From Alteromonas naphthalenivorans (GTDB taxonomy: Bacteria; Pseudomonadota; Gammaproteobacteria; Enterobacterales; Alteromonadaceae), in contig NC_015554.1 of assembly GCF_000213655.1 (NCBI RefSeq), positions 2,480,001-2,544,000 on the forward strand: a stretch of DNA of 64,000 nt, written 5' to 3'. The position numbers and the translations under genes were made by a program. Position 1 is the stretch's first letter. Each line of letters starts with the position of its first letter. The notes under the pieces are model-generated. The model had not been told where the DNA came from. It ran no database searches and saw nothing but the letters and a program-made list of their open reading frames with translations. Below, one piece after another: positions 18,533-28,589 of the stretch.

Positions 18533-20932
18533 GTGAATGTAAGAAAAACACGCTCGTTAACAGCATTTTGGTATTGGTTAAGTCGATTTTGGACCGACCC
18601 CGATGCTACGTCTGAGCTGGCTAACTACTATCGTGCCCGGCAAATTGACTCTCTATCTCGACAACTTCCCCTTGCCAGCAGTGCAACTGTTCTCATCGTT
18701 ATTTTATGTTCCTTTTTTGCTAATGGCCTTATTAATAGTGATTTCATGATTGCATGGTCGTTGTCATTACTTATTATCGCAGCCGGTGATGTTATTGCTT
18801 GGTACTTATTGGTTAAACGAAAAATTGAGAATACCGGCTCTAAGCGGGTGCAATTTCTCTTGGCACTCATGTTGGGATTGGCGGCTGTTTTATATGCGCA
18901 AATGACGACCGTATTACTTGGAGTATTGGATACCCAAGGTAAGATTATCTTAGTTGCTATTCTTGCAGCATTTATTGCAACTGGCGCTTGGCAGTTTGCG
19001 TCCTTACCCGCAGCCGCGTTATTTTGGGTTTTGTTCTTAACCTTGGGGGTATCAGTAGGTATCCACATAAGTTACCTTGGCGAGTATTTATTTATATCTG
19101 CATTGCTGTTGATCTATTGGATATATCTAAGCTGTGTGGTGCTGGTTACATCGAAACGTTTTATTCGCGGGTTAGTGGCAGAAACCGCCATTGAACATCA
19201 ACGCCAAGTGGTAGGCTTGTTGTTGAAAGATTTTGAAGAAAACGCCAGTGATTGGCTATGGGAAATTGATAGTCACGGATGTTTGAAGCATGTCTCGTTG
19301 CGTATGCAACATGTTTTAGGGAAGCCTGTACACCAACTCTCTGGCAGCCATTTTGTAAACTTACTTTCAGACAGCACATCTGCAGCGAACCAGAACGTGT
19401 TGAGGGAATTAGCAACTAATTTTCAGCAGAATGAGCCCTTCACGCAAGATAACATTCCTATTGAAGTCAATGGCGATACTAAATGGTGGTCGCTGACAGC
19501 CCAACCTCTTATAAATAGTACAGGTAACTTATCGGGCTGGCGCGGTGTAAGCACTGATGTGACAGATGCGCTACTTCGAGAAAAAGAGATGACATTTTTA
19601 GCCAACATCGACTCTCTGACTGGGTTGGCTAACCGTCATTTATTCGCCAAAACATTACATGAATGCTTTGCCGATGACGCTGAAGATGGAACGAAGACCC
19701 CTGAAATAATTAAGGATATAACCTTAATTACGTTAGATCTTGATAATTTTAAAGTGATTAACGATACGTTAGGTCACTTAGCTGGTGATGCGTTATTAAA
19801 AGACATTTCATGTCGATTTAAAGAAATCACGCCAAAGGGTGTTTTACTTTCAAGACTGGGTGGCGATGAATTTGCTTGGGTTTTCAAAAATAGCCTTACG
19901 CCGCTAGAAGCAACCCGTTTCGGTCAGAAAATCCACGAGTTATTGGCTGAGCCATGGTTACATCAAGAGCACTCATTTGATTTAGGCGCCAGTATAGGGG
20001 TAGCAAACGCGCCAATGGATGGTGTGTCCCCAGTGTCTCTTCAACGTGCCAGCGACATGGCACTATACGCAGCCAAGGCGAGCGGTAAAAACAAACTATG
20101 CTTCTACGACCCTAAACTCGATGAATATGCCATGTTGAGATTAGCGCTGTTAAGTGATTTTCGTCAAAGCTTTGCAGACGGCGACTTCGTTGTGCTCTAC
20201 CAGCCTCAAATTCGGTTTAGCGATAATACGCTAATCGGTTTTGAGGCATTGGTTCGTTGGCACCATCCCGAACGAGGCGTCGTGTCACCTACCGATTTTA
20301 TCCACCTGATTGAAGAAAATGGCATGATAGTCCAGTTAGGGGAATGGGTTTTAAGACAGGCCTGTAGTGATGCTATGAACTGGCCTGCGCCACTGCAAGT
20401 TGCGGTGAATGTGTCTCCCGTTCAAATTGAGCGAACCAATTTACTCACTACGGTGATCAAGGCGCTTAAAGCAACCAGTCTGCCCGCTTCTCGATTAGAA
20501 CTTGAGTTAACTGAATCATCATTAATGTGTGATGGCGACAGCACAATCATGCTTTTAAATAGCTTAAGAGAACAAGGCGTTCGGATCGCATTGGACGATT
20601 TTGGTACAGGGTACTCTTCTCTGTCTTACCTTCAACGTTTCCCTTTTGACAAGCTAAAGGTAGACCGAAGTTTCGTTATTGCCGCGTCAGAAAACGTTCA
20701 AAACGTAAACAGTGCAAATGCGGAATCTATCTTGTCAGCAATACTACAATTGGCTAATGCATTACACTTGCAAACCACTGCAGAAGGTGTAGAGACACAA
20801 GACGTTTCCACTTTGCTACAAAAGCTAGGTTTTACTAATGCACAGGGCTTTTTCTATGGTCGCCCGATGACCGCCGAACACGCTGAAAATTTCATCAGCC
20901 AATGGCCTGACATTCAAAATAAAGAGAACTAA
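18533..20932 (+). CDS. Membrane GGDEF-EAL cyclic-di-GMP enzyme with PAS domain
   Basis: A protein of 799 residues from the GTG at 18533, chosen because AGGAG lies 7-8 nt upstream; a TTG at 18473 would add 20 residues without a ribosome-binding site. Order: about six membrane helices (roughly 47-205), a PAS domain (about 233-345), GGDEF with intact GGDEF (443-447), and EAL with intact EAL (571-573) and DDFGTGYSSL. No RxxD inhibitory site is seen five residues before GGDEF. Both synthesis and hydrolysis of cyclic-di-GMP are possible; which dominates cannot be told from sequence. Confidence 0.92.
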   Translation: MNVRKTRSLTAFWYWLSRFWTDPDATSELANYYRARQIDSLSRQLPLASSATVLIVILCSFFANGLINSDFMIAWSLSLLIIAAGDVIAWYLLVKRKIENTGSKRVQFLLALMLGLAAVLYAQMTTVLLGVLDTQGKIILVAILAAFIATGAWQFASLPAAALFWVLFLTLGVSVGIHISYLGEYLFISALLLIYWIYLSCVVLVTSKRFIRGLVAETAIEHQRQVVGLLLKDFEENASDWLWEIDSHGCLKHVSLRMQHVLGKPVHQLSGSHFVNLLSDSTSAANQNVLRELATNFQQNEPFTQDNIPIEVNGDTKWWSLTAQPLINSTGNLSGWRGVSTDVTDALLREKEMTFLANIDSLTGLANRHLFAKTLHECFADDAEDGTKTPEIIKDITLITLDLDNFKVINDTLGHLAGDALLKDISCRFKEITPKGVLLSRLGGDEFAWVFKNSLTPLEATRFGQKIHELLAEPWLHQEHSFDLGASIGVANAPMDGVSPVSLQRASDMALYAAKASGKNKLCFYDPKLDEYAMLRLALLSDFRQSFADGDFVVLYQPQIRFSDNTLIGFEALVRWHHPERGVVSPTDFIHLIEENGMIVQLGEWVLRQACSDAMNWPAPLQVAVNVSPVQIERTNLLTTVIKALKATSLPASRLELELTESSLMCDGDSTIMLLNSLREQGVRIALDDFGTGYSSLSYLQRFPFDKLKVDRSFVIAASENVQNVNSANAESILSAILQLANALHLQTTAEGVETQDVSTLLQKLGFTNAQGFFYGRPMTAEHAENFISQWPDIQNKEN

Positions 20933-21021
20933 ATCTGCTTTAAAGTAGTCTTTCTTTATAGCCATATGGCCACTTTCGGTTTACGGTTGGTATCTAATAA
21001 AAAACTATAAAAGAGGCATTT

Positions 21022-21477
21022 ATGAAATTCACTCGTACATTATCTACGCTGTCAGCCGTCACATTATTATTTGTCCTTGCTGGCTGCTCTAATGAAGACG
21101 ACACCACAGTTGATGTTAAAGAAGAGCCCCTTATGACTGAAAAAGCAGATGAAAAGCCTCAGCAAGCCTTTGTCCCTAAAACTGCCGAACAAAAACGTCT
21201 TAGCGCATCTGGTGAAGCCAGTGAAGTTACCCTAACCGGCACCATTGTGTACAAAGAAATGGAAGGCGGTTTTTACGCTTTTATTGCTGAAAATGGGGAC
21301 CGCTACACGCTTCAAAAACTGGATAAGAAATTTCATAGAAATGGCTTAATCGTTAAGATAACCGGCATGCCTATGCCAGATCTTATGACTATCACCCAAT
21401 ACGGCACCGTGTTAAAAGTCGATAGTGTAGAAATACTCGACGCTAGCAGAGTGATAGGAAACGCATCTTCTCACTAA
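21022..21477 (+). CDS. Putative lipoprotein of unknown function
   Basis: A 151-residue protein starting with a lipoprotein signal ending in LAGC (Cys22). A polar, Asp/Glu/Lys-rich linker (about 24-55) leads to a folded part of about 95 residues beginning VTLTGTIVYKEMEGGFYAFIAENGDRY, with alternating hydrophobic residues suggesting a small beta-barrel (OB-like). It follows the GGDEF/EAL gene by 89 bp with its own AAAAGAGG ribosome-binding site. I do not recognise a named family. Confidence 0.72.
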   Translation: MKFTRTLSTLSAVTLLFVLAGCSNEDDTTVDVKEEPLMTEKADEKPQQAFVPKTAEQKRLSASGEASEVTLTGTIVYKEMEGGFYAFIAENGDRYTLQKLDKKFHRNGLIVKITGMPMPDLMTITQYGTVLKVDSVEILDASRVIGNASSH

Positions 21478-21578
21478 GCATGCCTCGACTACGTATTGCT
21501 TGGCAAGAAAAGGGAAACGGTGATCGATTACGGCTAGCTACGCCGTACAAACGTCACTGTTAATACTAGGAGTAACAA

Positions 21579-22580
21579 ATGATTAATGCATATGCAGCAA
21601 AAGAGCCAGGTGGAAAACTGGAAAGGTTTGAATATGATCCCGGCGAATTAGCCTCTCACGATGTAGAGATAGACGTGGAGAGCTGCGGCATTTGTCATAG
21701 TGATTTAAGCATGTTGGATAATGAATGGGGTATAAGTGAATACCCATTCGTACCAGGCCATGAAGTGGTAGGAACAATAAATGCGGTAGGCGAACACGTT
21801 ACGTCATTGAAAGTAGGTCAGCGAGTTGGCTTAGGCTGGCACGCCGGCTATTGTAATAGCTGTGGCACCTGTGAGTCTGGCGATCAAAATTTATGTTCTA
21901 ATGCCACAATGACAATTGGCGGTCGCCACGGTGGATTTGCCGATAAAGTTCGAGCCCAAGCTACGGCGGTAGTCCCTATCCCTGATGGTATAGACCCACA
22001 AAGTGCAGGGCCACTATTTTGTGGTGGCATTACTGTATTTAATCCCTTAGTACAATTTGATATTAAACCCACTTCGGTGGTTGGCGTGGTAGGTATTGGC
22101 GGCCTAGGTCACTTAGCATTGCAGTTCTTAAATGCATGGGGATGTAAGGTTGTTGCTTTCACTTCAAGTGAATCGAAGAAAAAAGAAGCGTTAGAGCTAG
22201 GCGCTCACGAAACCTTAAATAGCCGTGATAAAGACGAACTTAAAGCCGCCGCGGGTAAGTTTGACCTTATTATTTCTACCGTGAATGTGAAGCTTGATTG
22301 GAACTTGTATCTCTCGACGTTAGCGCCTAAAGGCCGTTTACACTTTGTGGGTGCAACGTTAGAGCCTTTAGACATAGGCGCGTTTAACCTTATTGGTGGC
22401 CAACGTTCAGTTTCAGGTTCGCCGGTAGGTAGCCCGGCTACTATCAAAACCATGCTGGATTTTGCTGCGCTGCATGATATTGCGCCAGTAACCGAAACCT
22501 TCAAGTTCGATGACGTTAATGAAGCAGTACAACGACTTCGAGATGGTAAAGCCCACTATCGCGTAGTGTTAACTAAATAA
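21579..22580 (+). CDS. Zinc-dependent alcohol dehydrogenase (YahK/AdhA-like)
   Basis: A 333-residue medium-chain dehydrogenase. Catalytic zinc ligands are seen in CGICHSD and GHEVVG; the structural zinc site is the four-Cys segment [15 protein letters not shown]. The Rossmann segment [16 protein letters not shown] binds NAD(P). It oxidises alcohols or, more often for this subgroup, reduces aldehydes; the exact substrate is unknown. AGGAG precedes the ATG. It has no obvious operon partner. Confidence 0.9.
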   Translation: MINAYAAKEPGGKLERFEYDPGELASHDVEIDVESCGICHSDLSMLDNEWGISEYPFVPGHEVVGTINAVGEHVTSLKVGQRVGLGWHAGYCNSCGTCESGDQNLCSNATMTIGGRHGGFADKVRAQATAVVPIPDGIDPQSAGPLFCGGITVFNPLVQFDIKPTSVVGVVGIGGLGHLALQFLNAWGCKVVAFTSSESKKKEALELGAHETLNSRDKDELKAAAGKFDLIISTVNVKLDWNLYLSTLAPKGRLHFVGATLEPLDIGAFNLIGGQRSVSGSPVGSPATIKTMLDFAALHDIAPVTETFKFDDVNEAVQRLRDGKAHYRVVLTK

Positions 22581-22685
22581 GCTTTAGGTTAGTGGTTAGT
22601 AAGGCTTCTAATATTATGAAGCCTCGCTAACATAAGCACACCCGCCAAGTAAAATTTGTATGTTATAGGCCTCGGTGTTAGAATT

Positions 22686-22738
22686 CGCCGCCCTCAAAAT
22701 TTGAGGCGGCGATTGTTGTATACAATTTGTAGCTACAA
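22686..22738 (+). promoter_or_regulatory. Hairpin and two palindromes upstream of rplY
   Basis: 22686-22711 is a long GC-rich hairpin (CGCCGC... GCGGCG with one bulged C and an A/T-rich loop) without a T-tract. Just after it come two perfect palindromes, TTGTATACAA (22716-22725) and TTGTAGCTACAA (22727-22738). The group sits 66-118 bp before the rplY start and may be operator sites or leader-RNA structure; the function is inferred only. Confidence 0.45.
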
Positions 22739-22803
22739 CGCCCTATAACAGTAGGTTCTGGTCGCAAGAACTTACATTCTTAATTTTTTATTGGAGACAT
22801 ATA

Positions 22804-23436
22804 ATGTCTAAAGCAATTTTTACTCTGGACGCTACTGTACGTACAGACCTAGGGAAAGGTGCGAGCCGCCGCCTACGTCGTGAAGACAAGCTTCCTGGTA
22901 TCATCTACGGTGGTGAAGAAGCGCCAGTGTCGATCACTCTTGATCACAACAAAGTAAACAACGCTGCTGACTTTGAAGCGTTCTACTCTCACGTTCTTAC
23001 TTTGAACGTAGACGGAAAAGCTGTTGAAGTACTCGTTAAAGACATGCAACGTCACGCTTTCAAGCCTCGTATTCTTCACGTTGACTTCCAGCGCGTAATC
23101 GCAGGTCAAGAGTTACACACTAACGTACCTCTTCACTTCATCAACGAAGACAAGTCTGCAGCTATCAAAGCTGGCGGTATCGCTGAGCACCACGTAAACG
23201 AAATCGAAATTACGTGTCTGCCTAAAGATCTTCCAGAATTCATCGAAGTAGATATTGCTAACGTTGAAATGGATTCTACTCTTCACTTGTCTGACCTTAC
23301 ACTACCTGCTGGTATCACGTCTGTTGAGCTTGGAAAAGACGACGAGACTCACGACCTTGCAGTAGTCACTGTTAAGCCTGCTCCTAAAGCAGCTGATGCA
23401 GAAGAAGGCGACGAAGAAGCAGCTTCTGAGGAATAA
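22804..23436 (+). CDS. rplY: 50S ribosomal protein L25, long (Ctc/TL5) form
   Basis: Binds 5S rRNA in the large subunit. The 210 residues include the N-terminal L25 domain ([25 protein letters not shown]) and the C-terminal TL5/CTC domain, ending in an acidic Ala/Glu tail. E. coli L25 has only the first domain (94 residues); the two-domain form is common in Pseudomonas and Alteromonas relatives. The pth start follows the rplY stop by 5 bp. Confidence 0.95.
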   Translation: MSKAIFTLDATVRTDLGKGASRRLRREDKLPGIIYGGEEAPVSITLDHNKVNNAADFEAFYSHVLTLNVDGKAVEVLVKDMQRHAFKPRILHVDFQRVIAGQELHTNVPLHFINEDKSAAIKAGGIAEHHVNEIEITCLPKDLPEFIEVDIANVEMDSTLHLSDLTLPAGITSVELGKDDETHDLAVVTVKPAPKAADAEEGDEEAASEE

Positions 23437-23441
23437 TCAGC

Positions 23442-24023
23442 TTGGCTGATATCCGACTTATCGTGGGCCTGGGAAATCCAGGCCCCGAATATGATAATAC
23501 CCGACACAATGCCGGTGAATGGTTTCTAAACCAACTTGCCGACACCTTCAATACCCCGCTAAAACCAGAATCCAAATTCTTCGGTAAAACTGCTCGCGTA
23601 ACTATTGCTGGGCATGATGTACGTTTACTTTATCCTACAACTTTTATGAATAAGAGTGGTCAGGCTGTAGCGGCATTAGCCAATTTCTACCGTATTGAAC
23701 CCGAACAAATTTTAGTGGCCTTTGACGAACTCGACTTACCTCCCGGTGTAGCAAAATACAAAATAGGCGGTAGCTCTAGTCAAAACGGTATTAGAGACAT
23801 TGTGGCAAAATTGGGTAACAATAAAGACTTCTTACGCTTGCGTATTGGTATTGGACATCCGGGTCACAAAAGCCGTGTTACCGGACATGTATTAGGTAAG
23901 CCCCCCGCTGACGAAAAAATGGCTATAGAAAGTGTCATTGACGAAGCTGTGCGTTGTACCGAAATACTCCTTAAAAACGACCTGAAGCAAGCGCAAAATC
24001 GGCTACACTCCTTTAAGGCGTGA
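23442..24023 (+). CDS. pth: Peptidyl-tRNA hydrolase with altered GHGGHNG loop
   Basis: Releases peptides from peptidyl-tRNA so the tRNA can be reused. A protein of 193 residues from a TTG start ([14 protein letters not shown]). Catalytic and binding residues seen: Asn12, His22 (TRHNAG), Asn70 (NKSG), Asp95 (FDELD) and Asn115. The loop that reads GGGHGGHNG in E. coli is GGSSSQNG here: one residue shorter, and both His are lost, including the position of His113, which is Gln114 here. The rest ([25 protein letters not shown]) is standard. It lies between rplY and ychF as in E. coli. Confidence 0.94.
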   Translation: MADIRLIVGLGNPGPEYDNTRHNAGEWFLNQLADTFNTPLKPESKFFGKTARVTIAGHDVRLLYPTTFMNKSGQAVAALANFYRIEPEQILVAFDELDLPPGVAKYKIGGSSSQNGIRDIVAKLGNNKDFLRLRIGIGHPGHKSRVTGHVLGKPPADEKMAIESVIDEAVRCTEILLKNDLKQAQNRLHSFKA

Positions 24024-24061
24024 GCCTAAGCTAGCACTAATTCCAGACAAGGATCCCTACC

Positions 24062-25153
24062 ATGGGTTTTAAATGCGGTATTGTTGGACTACCAAACGTA
24101 GGTAAATCAACACTCTTTAATGCACTGACAAAAGCAGGTATTGAAGCGGCAAACTTCCCTTTTTGTACCATAGAGCCCAACACAGGTGTTGTACCTGTAC
24201 CGGATCTTCGCTTGGACAAACTGGCTGAAATTGTAAACCCTCAGCGTGTTATTCCAACCACAATGGAATTCGTTGATATTGCAGGTTTGGTTGAAGGCGC
24301 TTCAAAAGGTGAAGGTTTAGGAAATAAATTCCTAGCTAACATCCGTGAAACCGATGCAATTGGCCACGTGGTTCGCTGTTTCGACGACGAAAACATTGTT
24401 CACGTTGCAGGCAAGGTTAACCCACAAGACGATATTGATATTATCAATACCGAGCTTGCACTTTCAGACTTAGAAACCACAGAAAAAGCCCTACACCGTG
24501 TTGCTAAACGCGCTAAAGGTGGCGATTCTGATGCTAAGTATGAACTTAAAGTATTGGAAAAAATTAAACCTCACTTAGATGAAGGTTTATTACTTCGCTC
24601 TTTAGAACTGACTAAAGAAGAGCACGCTGCAATCAGCTACATGAACATGCTTACCCTTAAGCCAACCATGTACATTGCAAACGTTGACGAAGACGGTTTC
24701 GAAAATAACCCATACCTAGACAAAGTACGCGCTATCGCTGAAGGCGAAAATGCCGTAGTAGTTGCAGTATGTGCGGCTATCGAGTCTGACATTGCTGAGC
24801 TTGAAGACGACGAGCGTGAAGAATTCATGCAAGACATGGGGCTTGAAGAGCCAGGTCTTAATCGTGTTATTCGTGCAGGCTATAACTTGCTTACCCTTCA
24901 AACCTACTTTACGGCAGGTGTTAAAGAAGTACGTGCTTGGACCTTTCCTGAAGGCTCTACCGCACCTCAAGCAGCTGGTAAGATTCACACCGACTTCGAG
25001 AAAGGCTTTATTCGTGCCGAAATCGTTAGCTACGATCACTTTGTTGAATTCAACGGTGAACAAGGCGCGAAAGACGCCGGTAAGTGGCGCTTAGAAGGTA
25101 AAGAATACATTGTTAAAGATGGCGATGTAATTCACTTTAGATTTAACGTGTAA
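24062..25153 (+). CDS. ychF: Redox-regulated ATPase YchF (Obg family)
   Basis: Ribosome-associated nucleotide hydrolase that prefers ATP and is a negative factor in oxidative stress responses. The 363 residues show the P-loop [14 protein letters not shown], the DIAGLV switch II segment and the C-terminal TGS domain ending [10 protein letters not shown]. An AAGGA motif precedes the ATG. It closes the conserved prs-rplY-pth-ychF order. Confidence 0.96.
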   Translation: MGFKCGIVGLPNVGKSTLFNALTKAGIEAANFPFCTIEPNTGVVPVPDLRLDKLAEIVNPQRVIPTTMEFVDIAGLVEGASKGEGLGNKFLANIRETDAIGHVVRCFDDENIVHVAGKVNPQDDIDIINTELALSDLETTEKALHRVAKRAKGGDSDAKYELKVLEKIKPHLDEGLLLRSLELTKEEHAAISYMNMLTLKPTMYIANVDEDGFENNPYLDKVRAIAEGENAVVVAVCAAIESDIAELEDDEREEFMQDMGLEEPGLNRVIRAGYNLLTLQTYFTAGVKEVRAWTFPEGSTAPQAAGKIHTDFEKGFIRAEIVSYDHFVEFNGEQGAKDAGKWRLEGKEYIVKDGDVIHFRFNV

Positions 25154-25189
25154 AAAGAAATGTAGCCTACTAGCGTTTCTATTTACGCC

Positions 25190-25218
25190 AAAAAACCACC
25201 CTTAGGGGTGGTTTTTTA
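25190..25218 (+). terminator. Rho-independent terminator after ychF
   Basis: An 11-bp stem AAAAACCACCC/GGGTGGTTTTT with TTAG loop and T6. Confidence 0.92.
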
Positions 25219-25331
25219 TTGCCTGTAGAATTAGTTGTTGATTTAACGGGCAATGACTCGGTACTTTAAACACATAAATAGACACTTATACCAGTGTTAA
25301 TAATATGATTTACATCAGGGCTTACAATAAA

Positions 25332-26330
25332 ATGATTAAAAGACTCGTCCATTCACTTTCTTCGCTTACTCAGATATCAGCACTTTTACGGGTATCAGCA
25401 CGTCCACAGATATCAGCATTGGCAGTATCGCTCTGTGTGGCCTTTTTGGGCGTAAGCAGCGTAGTGTCTACCGCGCACGCAAATAATCATGAAAAAAGCC
25501 CTGAGGCCACTCAGGTAAAAGAAAAACTCTTGATGGATACCGACATCACCAACAAATGGTACAAAGTGCCTAACAAACATATCGTTACTTTTGAAACACA
25601 CTATGGTGATGTGGTCATCGCGCTGAACCCCGCTTTAGCGCCTCATCATGTAAAACGCTTTCGTAAGCTAATAAAAAGTGATTTTTATCAGCAGCAGTAC
25701 TTCTACCGTGTGGTCGATGGTTTTGTTGCACAAGGAGGGAGTAATGAAAGCCATGAGCCCTCGCCAGAAACCGGTAATTTGAAAGCTGAGTTTGTTACCC
25801 CACTTTCATCTTCTGCGGTTGTTATAGAAGAAAACGACATGTTTGCCCCCGCGACAGGTTTTCTAAATGGGTTTCCTGTAGGAATAGACAGCACGAGAAA
25901 TGAAATGTGGGCACTTCACTGCCCTGGCACGGTCGCTTTTGCCCGTAATAGTGAAAAGGACACTGCCAGCACCGAGTTTTATATTGTGATTGGACAAGCG
26001 CCGCGGCACTTAGATAGAAATATGTCAGTTATTGGGCGTGTACTCGAAGGAATGGAAGTATTGCAGCAATTACCAAGGGGCCCAATAGAAAATAGTGGCG
26101 TTATTGAAGTGCCTTCGGATAAGAGCCAAATTAGAAATAGTTACGCAGGTAACAAAGATACGTCGGGTAAACAGTATTATATTCAGCTTCCTTCGCATCC
26201 CGAATACCAAAAACGTATGAAAACTGGGCAAACACTCGATAATTCTTTCTTTCATGACAAAATTTATAGTCCTAGACCTATAGATGTTTGCTATTACCAG
26301 ACTAAAACTTCATCAACGCCATGGAATTAA
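25332..26330 (+). CDS. Secreted cyclophilin-type peptidyl-prolyl isomerase
   Basis: Periplasmic folding catalyst of 332 residues. The start at 25332 (MIKRLVHS) is preferred; 25305 would add nine residues. A long signal peptide ends near TAHA-NN. The cyclophilin domain follows: FETHYGDVVIAL, YYRVVDGF-like FYRVVDGFVAQGGS, GTVAFAR, STEFYIVIGQAPRHLD and MSVIGRVLEGMEVLQ. It is larger than PpiA/PpiB (about 165-190), with inserts and a C-terminal extension. The signal region holds a near-repeat of the residues QISAL, coded by repeated CAGATATCAGCA-like DNA. Confidence 0.88.
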   Translation: MIKRLVHSLSSLTQISALLRVSARPQISALAVSLCVAFLGVSSVVSTAHANNHEKSPEATQVKEKLLMDTDITNKWYKVPNKHIVTFETHYGDVVIALNPALAPHHVKRFRKLIKSDFYQQQYFYRVVDGFVAQGGSNESHEPSPETGNLKAEFVTPLSSSAVVIEENDMFAPATGFLNGFPVGIDSTRNEMWALHCPGTVAFARNSEKDTASTEFYIVIGQAPRHLDRNMSVIGRVLEGMEVLQQLPRGPIENSGVIEVPSDKSQIRNSYAGNKDTSGKQYYIQLPSHPEYQKRMKTGQTLDNSFFHDKIYSPRPIDVCYYQTKTSSTPWN

Positions 26331-26502
26331 GTTTGGGTTTATTGGCGATATTTGATTAAATTCACTGCACTTTGGCTAGATTTTAAACCTGGATGCACAG
26401 ATATTAGCCACTTAGAAAAAGTTAGTAAAAAAGGGGTTGACGGTCGCCAGTCATATCCGCATAATACGCGCCACTTCCTGAGAGGGAAAAGAAAAAGCCG
26501 GA

Positions 26503-26579
26503 GGCTATGTAGCTCAGTTGGTTAGAGCACATCACTCATAATGATGGGGTCGCAAGTTCGAATCTCGCCATAGCCACCA
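26503..26579 (+). tRNA. tRNA-Met (CAT), elongator type
   Basis: A 77-nt cloverleaf, acceptor GGCTATG/CATAGCC, anticodon loop CTCATAA, encoded CCA. It closely resembles E. coli elongator tRNA-Met, not the initiator. First of a four-tRNA cluster. Confidence 0.95.
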
Positions 26580-26619
26580 ATTTTTCTTTTTATCTAACTT
26601 CTCTTGAGGTTCTGACTGT

Positions 26620-26704
26620 GCGGGAGTGGTGGAATTGGTAGACACGCTGGATTTAGGTTCCAGTGCTTCACGGCGTGAGAGTTCAAGTCTCTCCTTCCGC
26701 ACCA
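26620..26704 (+). tRNA. tRNA-Leu (TAG)
   Basis: An 85-nt class II tRNA with long variable arm, anticodon stem CTGGA/TCCAG with anticodon TAG, acceptor GCGGGAG/CTTCCGC (one G-T pair) and encoded CCA. Confidence 0.95.
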
Positions 26705-26708
26705 CAGT

Positions 26709-26784
26709 TGGGGTATAGCCAAGTTGGTAAGGCAGCGGGTTTTGATCCCGCCATTCGTAGGTTCGAGTCCTGCTACCCCAGCCA
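26709..26784 (+). tRNA. tRNA-Gln (TTG), second copy
   Basis: 76 nt, identical to the tRNA-Gln at 17167, separated from the preceding tRNA-Leu by 4 nt. Confidence 0.96.
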
Positions 26785-26825
26785 TTTTTTCCTAGTAATT
26801 GCGCTTTTGCTGCGTGGTTATCACT

Positions 26826-26901
26826 TGGGGTATAGCCAAGTTGGTAAGGCAGCGGGTTTTGATCCCGCCATTCGTAGGTTCGAGTCCTGCTACCCCAGCC
26901 A
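26826..26901 (+). tRNA. tRNA-Gln (TTG), third copy
   Basis: 76 nt, identical to the previous copy. The cluster order Met-Leu-Gln-Gln resembles the E. coli metT-leuW-glnU operon. Confidence 0.96.
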
Positions 26902-26909
26902 TACATAAG

Positions 26910-26934
26910 AAACCGGTCCTTCGACCGGTTTTTT
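26910..26934 (+). terminator. Terminator of the tRNA cluster
   Basis: An AAACCGGTC/GACCGGTTT stem with a short loop followed by T6, starting 9 nt after the last tRNA-Gln. Confidence 0.92.
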
Positions 26935-27162
26935 GTTTTCTGGCATACATAAAGTTGTAATCTAACTACTTATTCCCTCTTCACTCTTTTTTTCCACATG
27001 CTACTATATTTGCTTACTGTGTCTTTTGAGCTCTCCAGCAAGGTACTCTTTTTAAGTACGCTCTTTTAAGGTTCATCAATTTTAGATAGTAGCCTTTTAA
27101 GCGATAAACAGCCTCTTGAGGTTTTCTACGGGTCTCACAACAACAAAAGCAAAGGAAAACGC

Positions 27163-28566
27163 GTGATAGAAAACTTTGTCTCGGCGGTAAATAACGTTTT
27201 ATGGGGTAACGGCCAAGTATTAATCATCATGCTATTAGCATGTGGTATTTGGTTTACCGTTAAATTAGGTGGTGTTCAATTACGTCATTTTGGTCACATG
27301 TTTACTTTGTTAAAAGGAAGCAATAAATCGACCAAAGACGGTATTAGCTCATTTCAGGCACTGTGTACTAGTTTATCTGCCCGAGTAGGTACCGGTAACT
27401 TAGCAGGGGTAGCGGTAGCCATCTCGCTTGGTGGCTCTGGTGCTATCTTTTGGATGTGGATGATTGCCATACTAGGCATGGCCACAGGCTTCGCTGAGAG
27501 CGTTTTAGGGCAATTGTATAAAGTACGTGATGAAAACGGTGAGTTTCGTGGCGGCCCTGCGTATTACATTAAACAAGGTTTGAATAAAACCTGGTTAGCA
27601 GTAGCCTTTTCTTTATGTCTTTTCTTCGGTTACGGCTTTGTATTTAGTGCGGTGCAAGCCAACACCATCACTGATGCGTTAAACAACGCGTATCAGTTCC
27701 CCAGCGAATACACGGGCATAGCGATTATTGCTCTAGCCTCTTTAATCGTAATAGGTGGCTTACGGGGCATTGCTAGATTTGCTGAATTTGTTGTGCCTTT
27801 TATGGGTATTGGTTATGTCTTAGTGGCATTGGGGATTACCTTTATCAACATCTCAGAACTTCCTGCTATGTTGATGGATATCATCAAGTCTGCATTTGGA
27901 TTGCAAGAAGCCGGCGCGGGCGCATTAGGTGCAGCGATTAAAAACGGTATTCAGCGCGGCCTATACTCAAACGAAGCCGGAAGTGGCTCTGTGCCACATG
28001 CTGCGGCCAGTGCAGTGCCTAATCCTAACCACCCAGTGTCACAAGGTTACATTCAAATGCTGGGCGTGTTTTTAGATACTATGGTGCTGTGTACCTCTAC
28101 CGCCTTCATTATTCTACTTGCAGGCGGCTCTAGCTCCGAGCAAATGGAAGGCATTAGATTAACCCAAGATGCAATGAGCAGCCATTTAGGCGAAGGCGGA
28201 ACCGACTTTGTTGCCGCAGCCATTAGCTTGTTTGCGTTTACTTCGGTTGTAGCCAACTATGCCTACGGCGAAAGTAACTTACATATGTTCAAACTCGATA
28301 ACCGTGCAGGCCGAGCTGCCTACACGATAGGTTACTTGGGAATGATTTACTGGGGTGCTCAAGCGGCCATGCCACAAGTATGGGCCATGGCCGATATGGC
28401 ATTAGGGTTAATGACTGTTATCAATATCATTGCTATCGTGTGGATGACACCTACTATCGTATCTATCAGCAAAGATTACTTTGCTAAGCGCGATAGAGGT
28501 GAAAAGGTAGAATATAAAACTGGAGACTGTGAGATTCAGGGTAAATCTGAAGACGGTATTTGGTAA
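27163..28566 (+). CDS. Alanine/glycine:cation symporter (AGCS family)
   Basis: Sodium-coupled amino-acid importer of 467 residues with about ten membrane helices. Family blocks seen: GVQLRHFGHMF, FQALCTSLSARVGTGNLAGVAVAI, GGSGAIFWMWM, FRGGPAYYI, GLYSNEAGSGSVPHAAA and the late SVVANYAYGESN. The start is GTG at 27163 with AAAGGAAAA upstream. No glycine riboswitch signature is seen in the 228-bp leader, although such transporters carry one in Vibrio. A terminator follows. Confidence 0.93.
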   Translation: MIENFVSAVNNVLWGNGQVLIIMLLACGIWFTVKLGGVQLRHFGHMFTLLKGSNKSTKDGISSFQALCTSLSARVGTGNLAGVAVAISLGGSGAIFWMWMIAILGMATGFAESVLGQLYKVRDENGEFRGGPAYYIKQGLNKTWLAVAFSLCLFFGYGFVFSAVQANTITDALNNAYQFPSEYTGIAIIALASLIVIGGLRGIARFAEFVVPFMGIGYVLVALGITFINISELPAMLMDIIKSAFGLQEAGAGALGAAIKNGIQRGLYSNEAGSGSVPHAAASAVPNPNHPVSQGYIQMLGVFLDTMVLCTSTAFIILLAGGSSSEQMEGIRLTQDAMSSHLGEGGTDFVAAAISLFAFTSVVANYAYGESNLHMFKLDNRAGRAAYTIGYLGMIYWGAQAAMPQVWAMADMALGLMTVINIIAIVWMTPTIVSISKDYFAKRDRGEKVEYKTGDCEIQGKSEDGIW

Positions 28567-28589
28567 GCTTTTTAGTTAAAAATAAAGCT

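Noticed and set aside
26532..26906. Frames on both strands across the tRNA cluster, with repeated peptide segments
   Set aside because: The repeats are the tRNA genes themselves; the DNA is explained by tRNA.
26935..27162. Glycine riboswitch before the alanine/glycine symporter
   Set aside because: The leader lacks the conserved glycine-aptamer core; it is mainly T/C-rich sequence.
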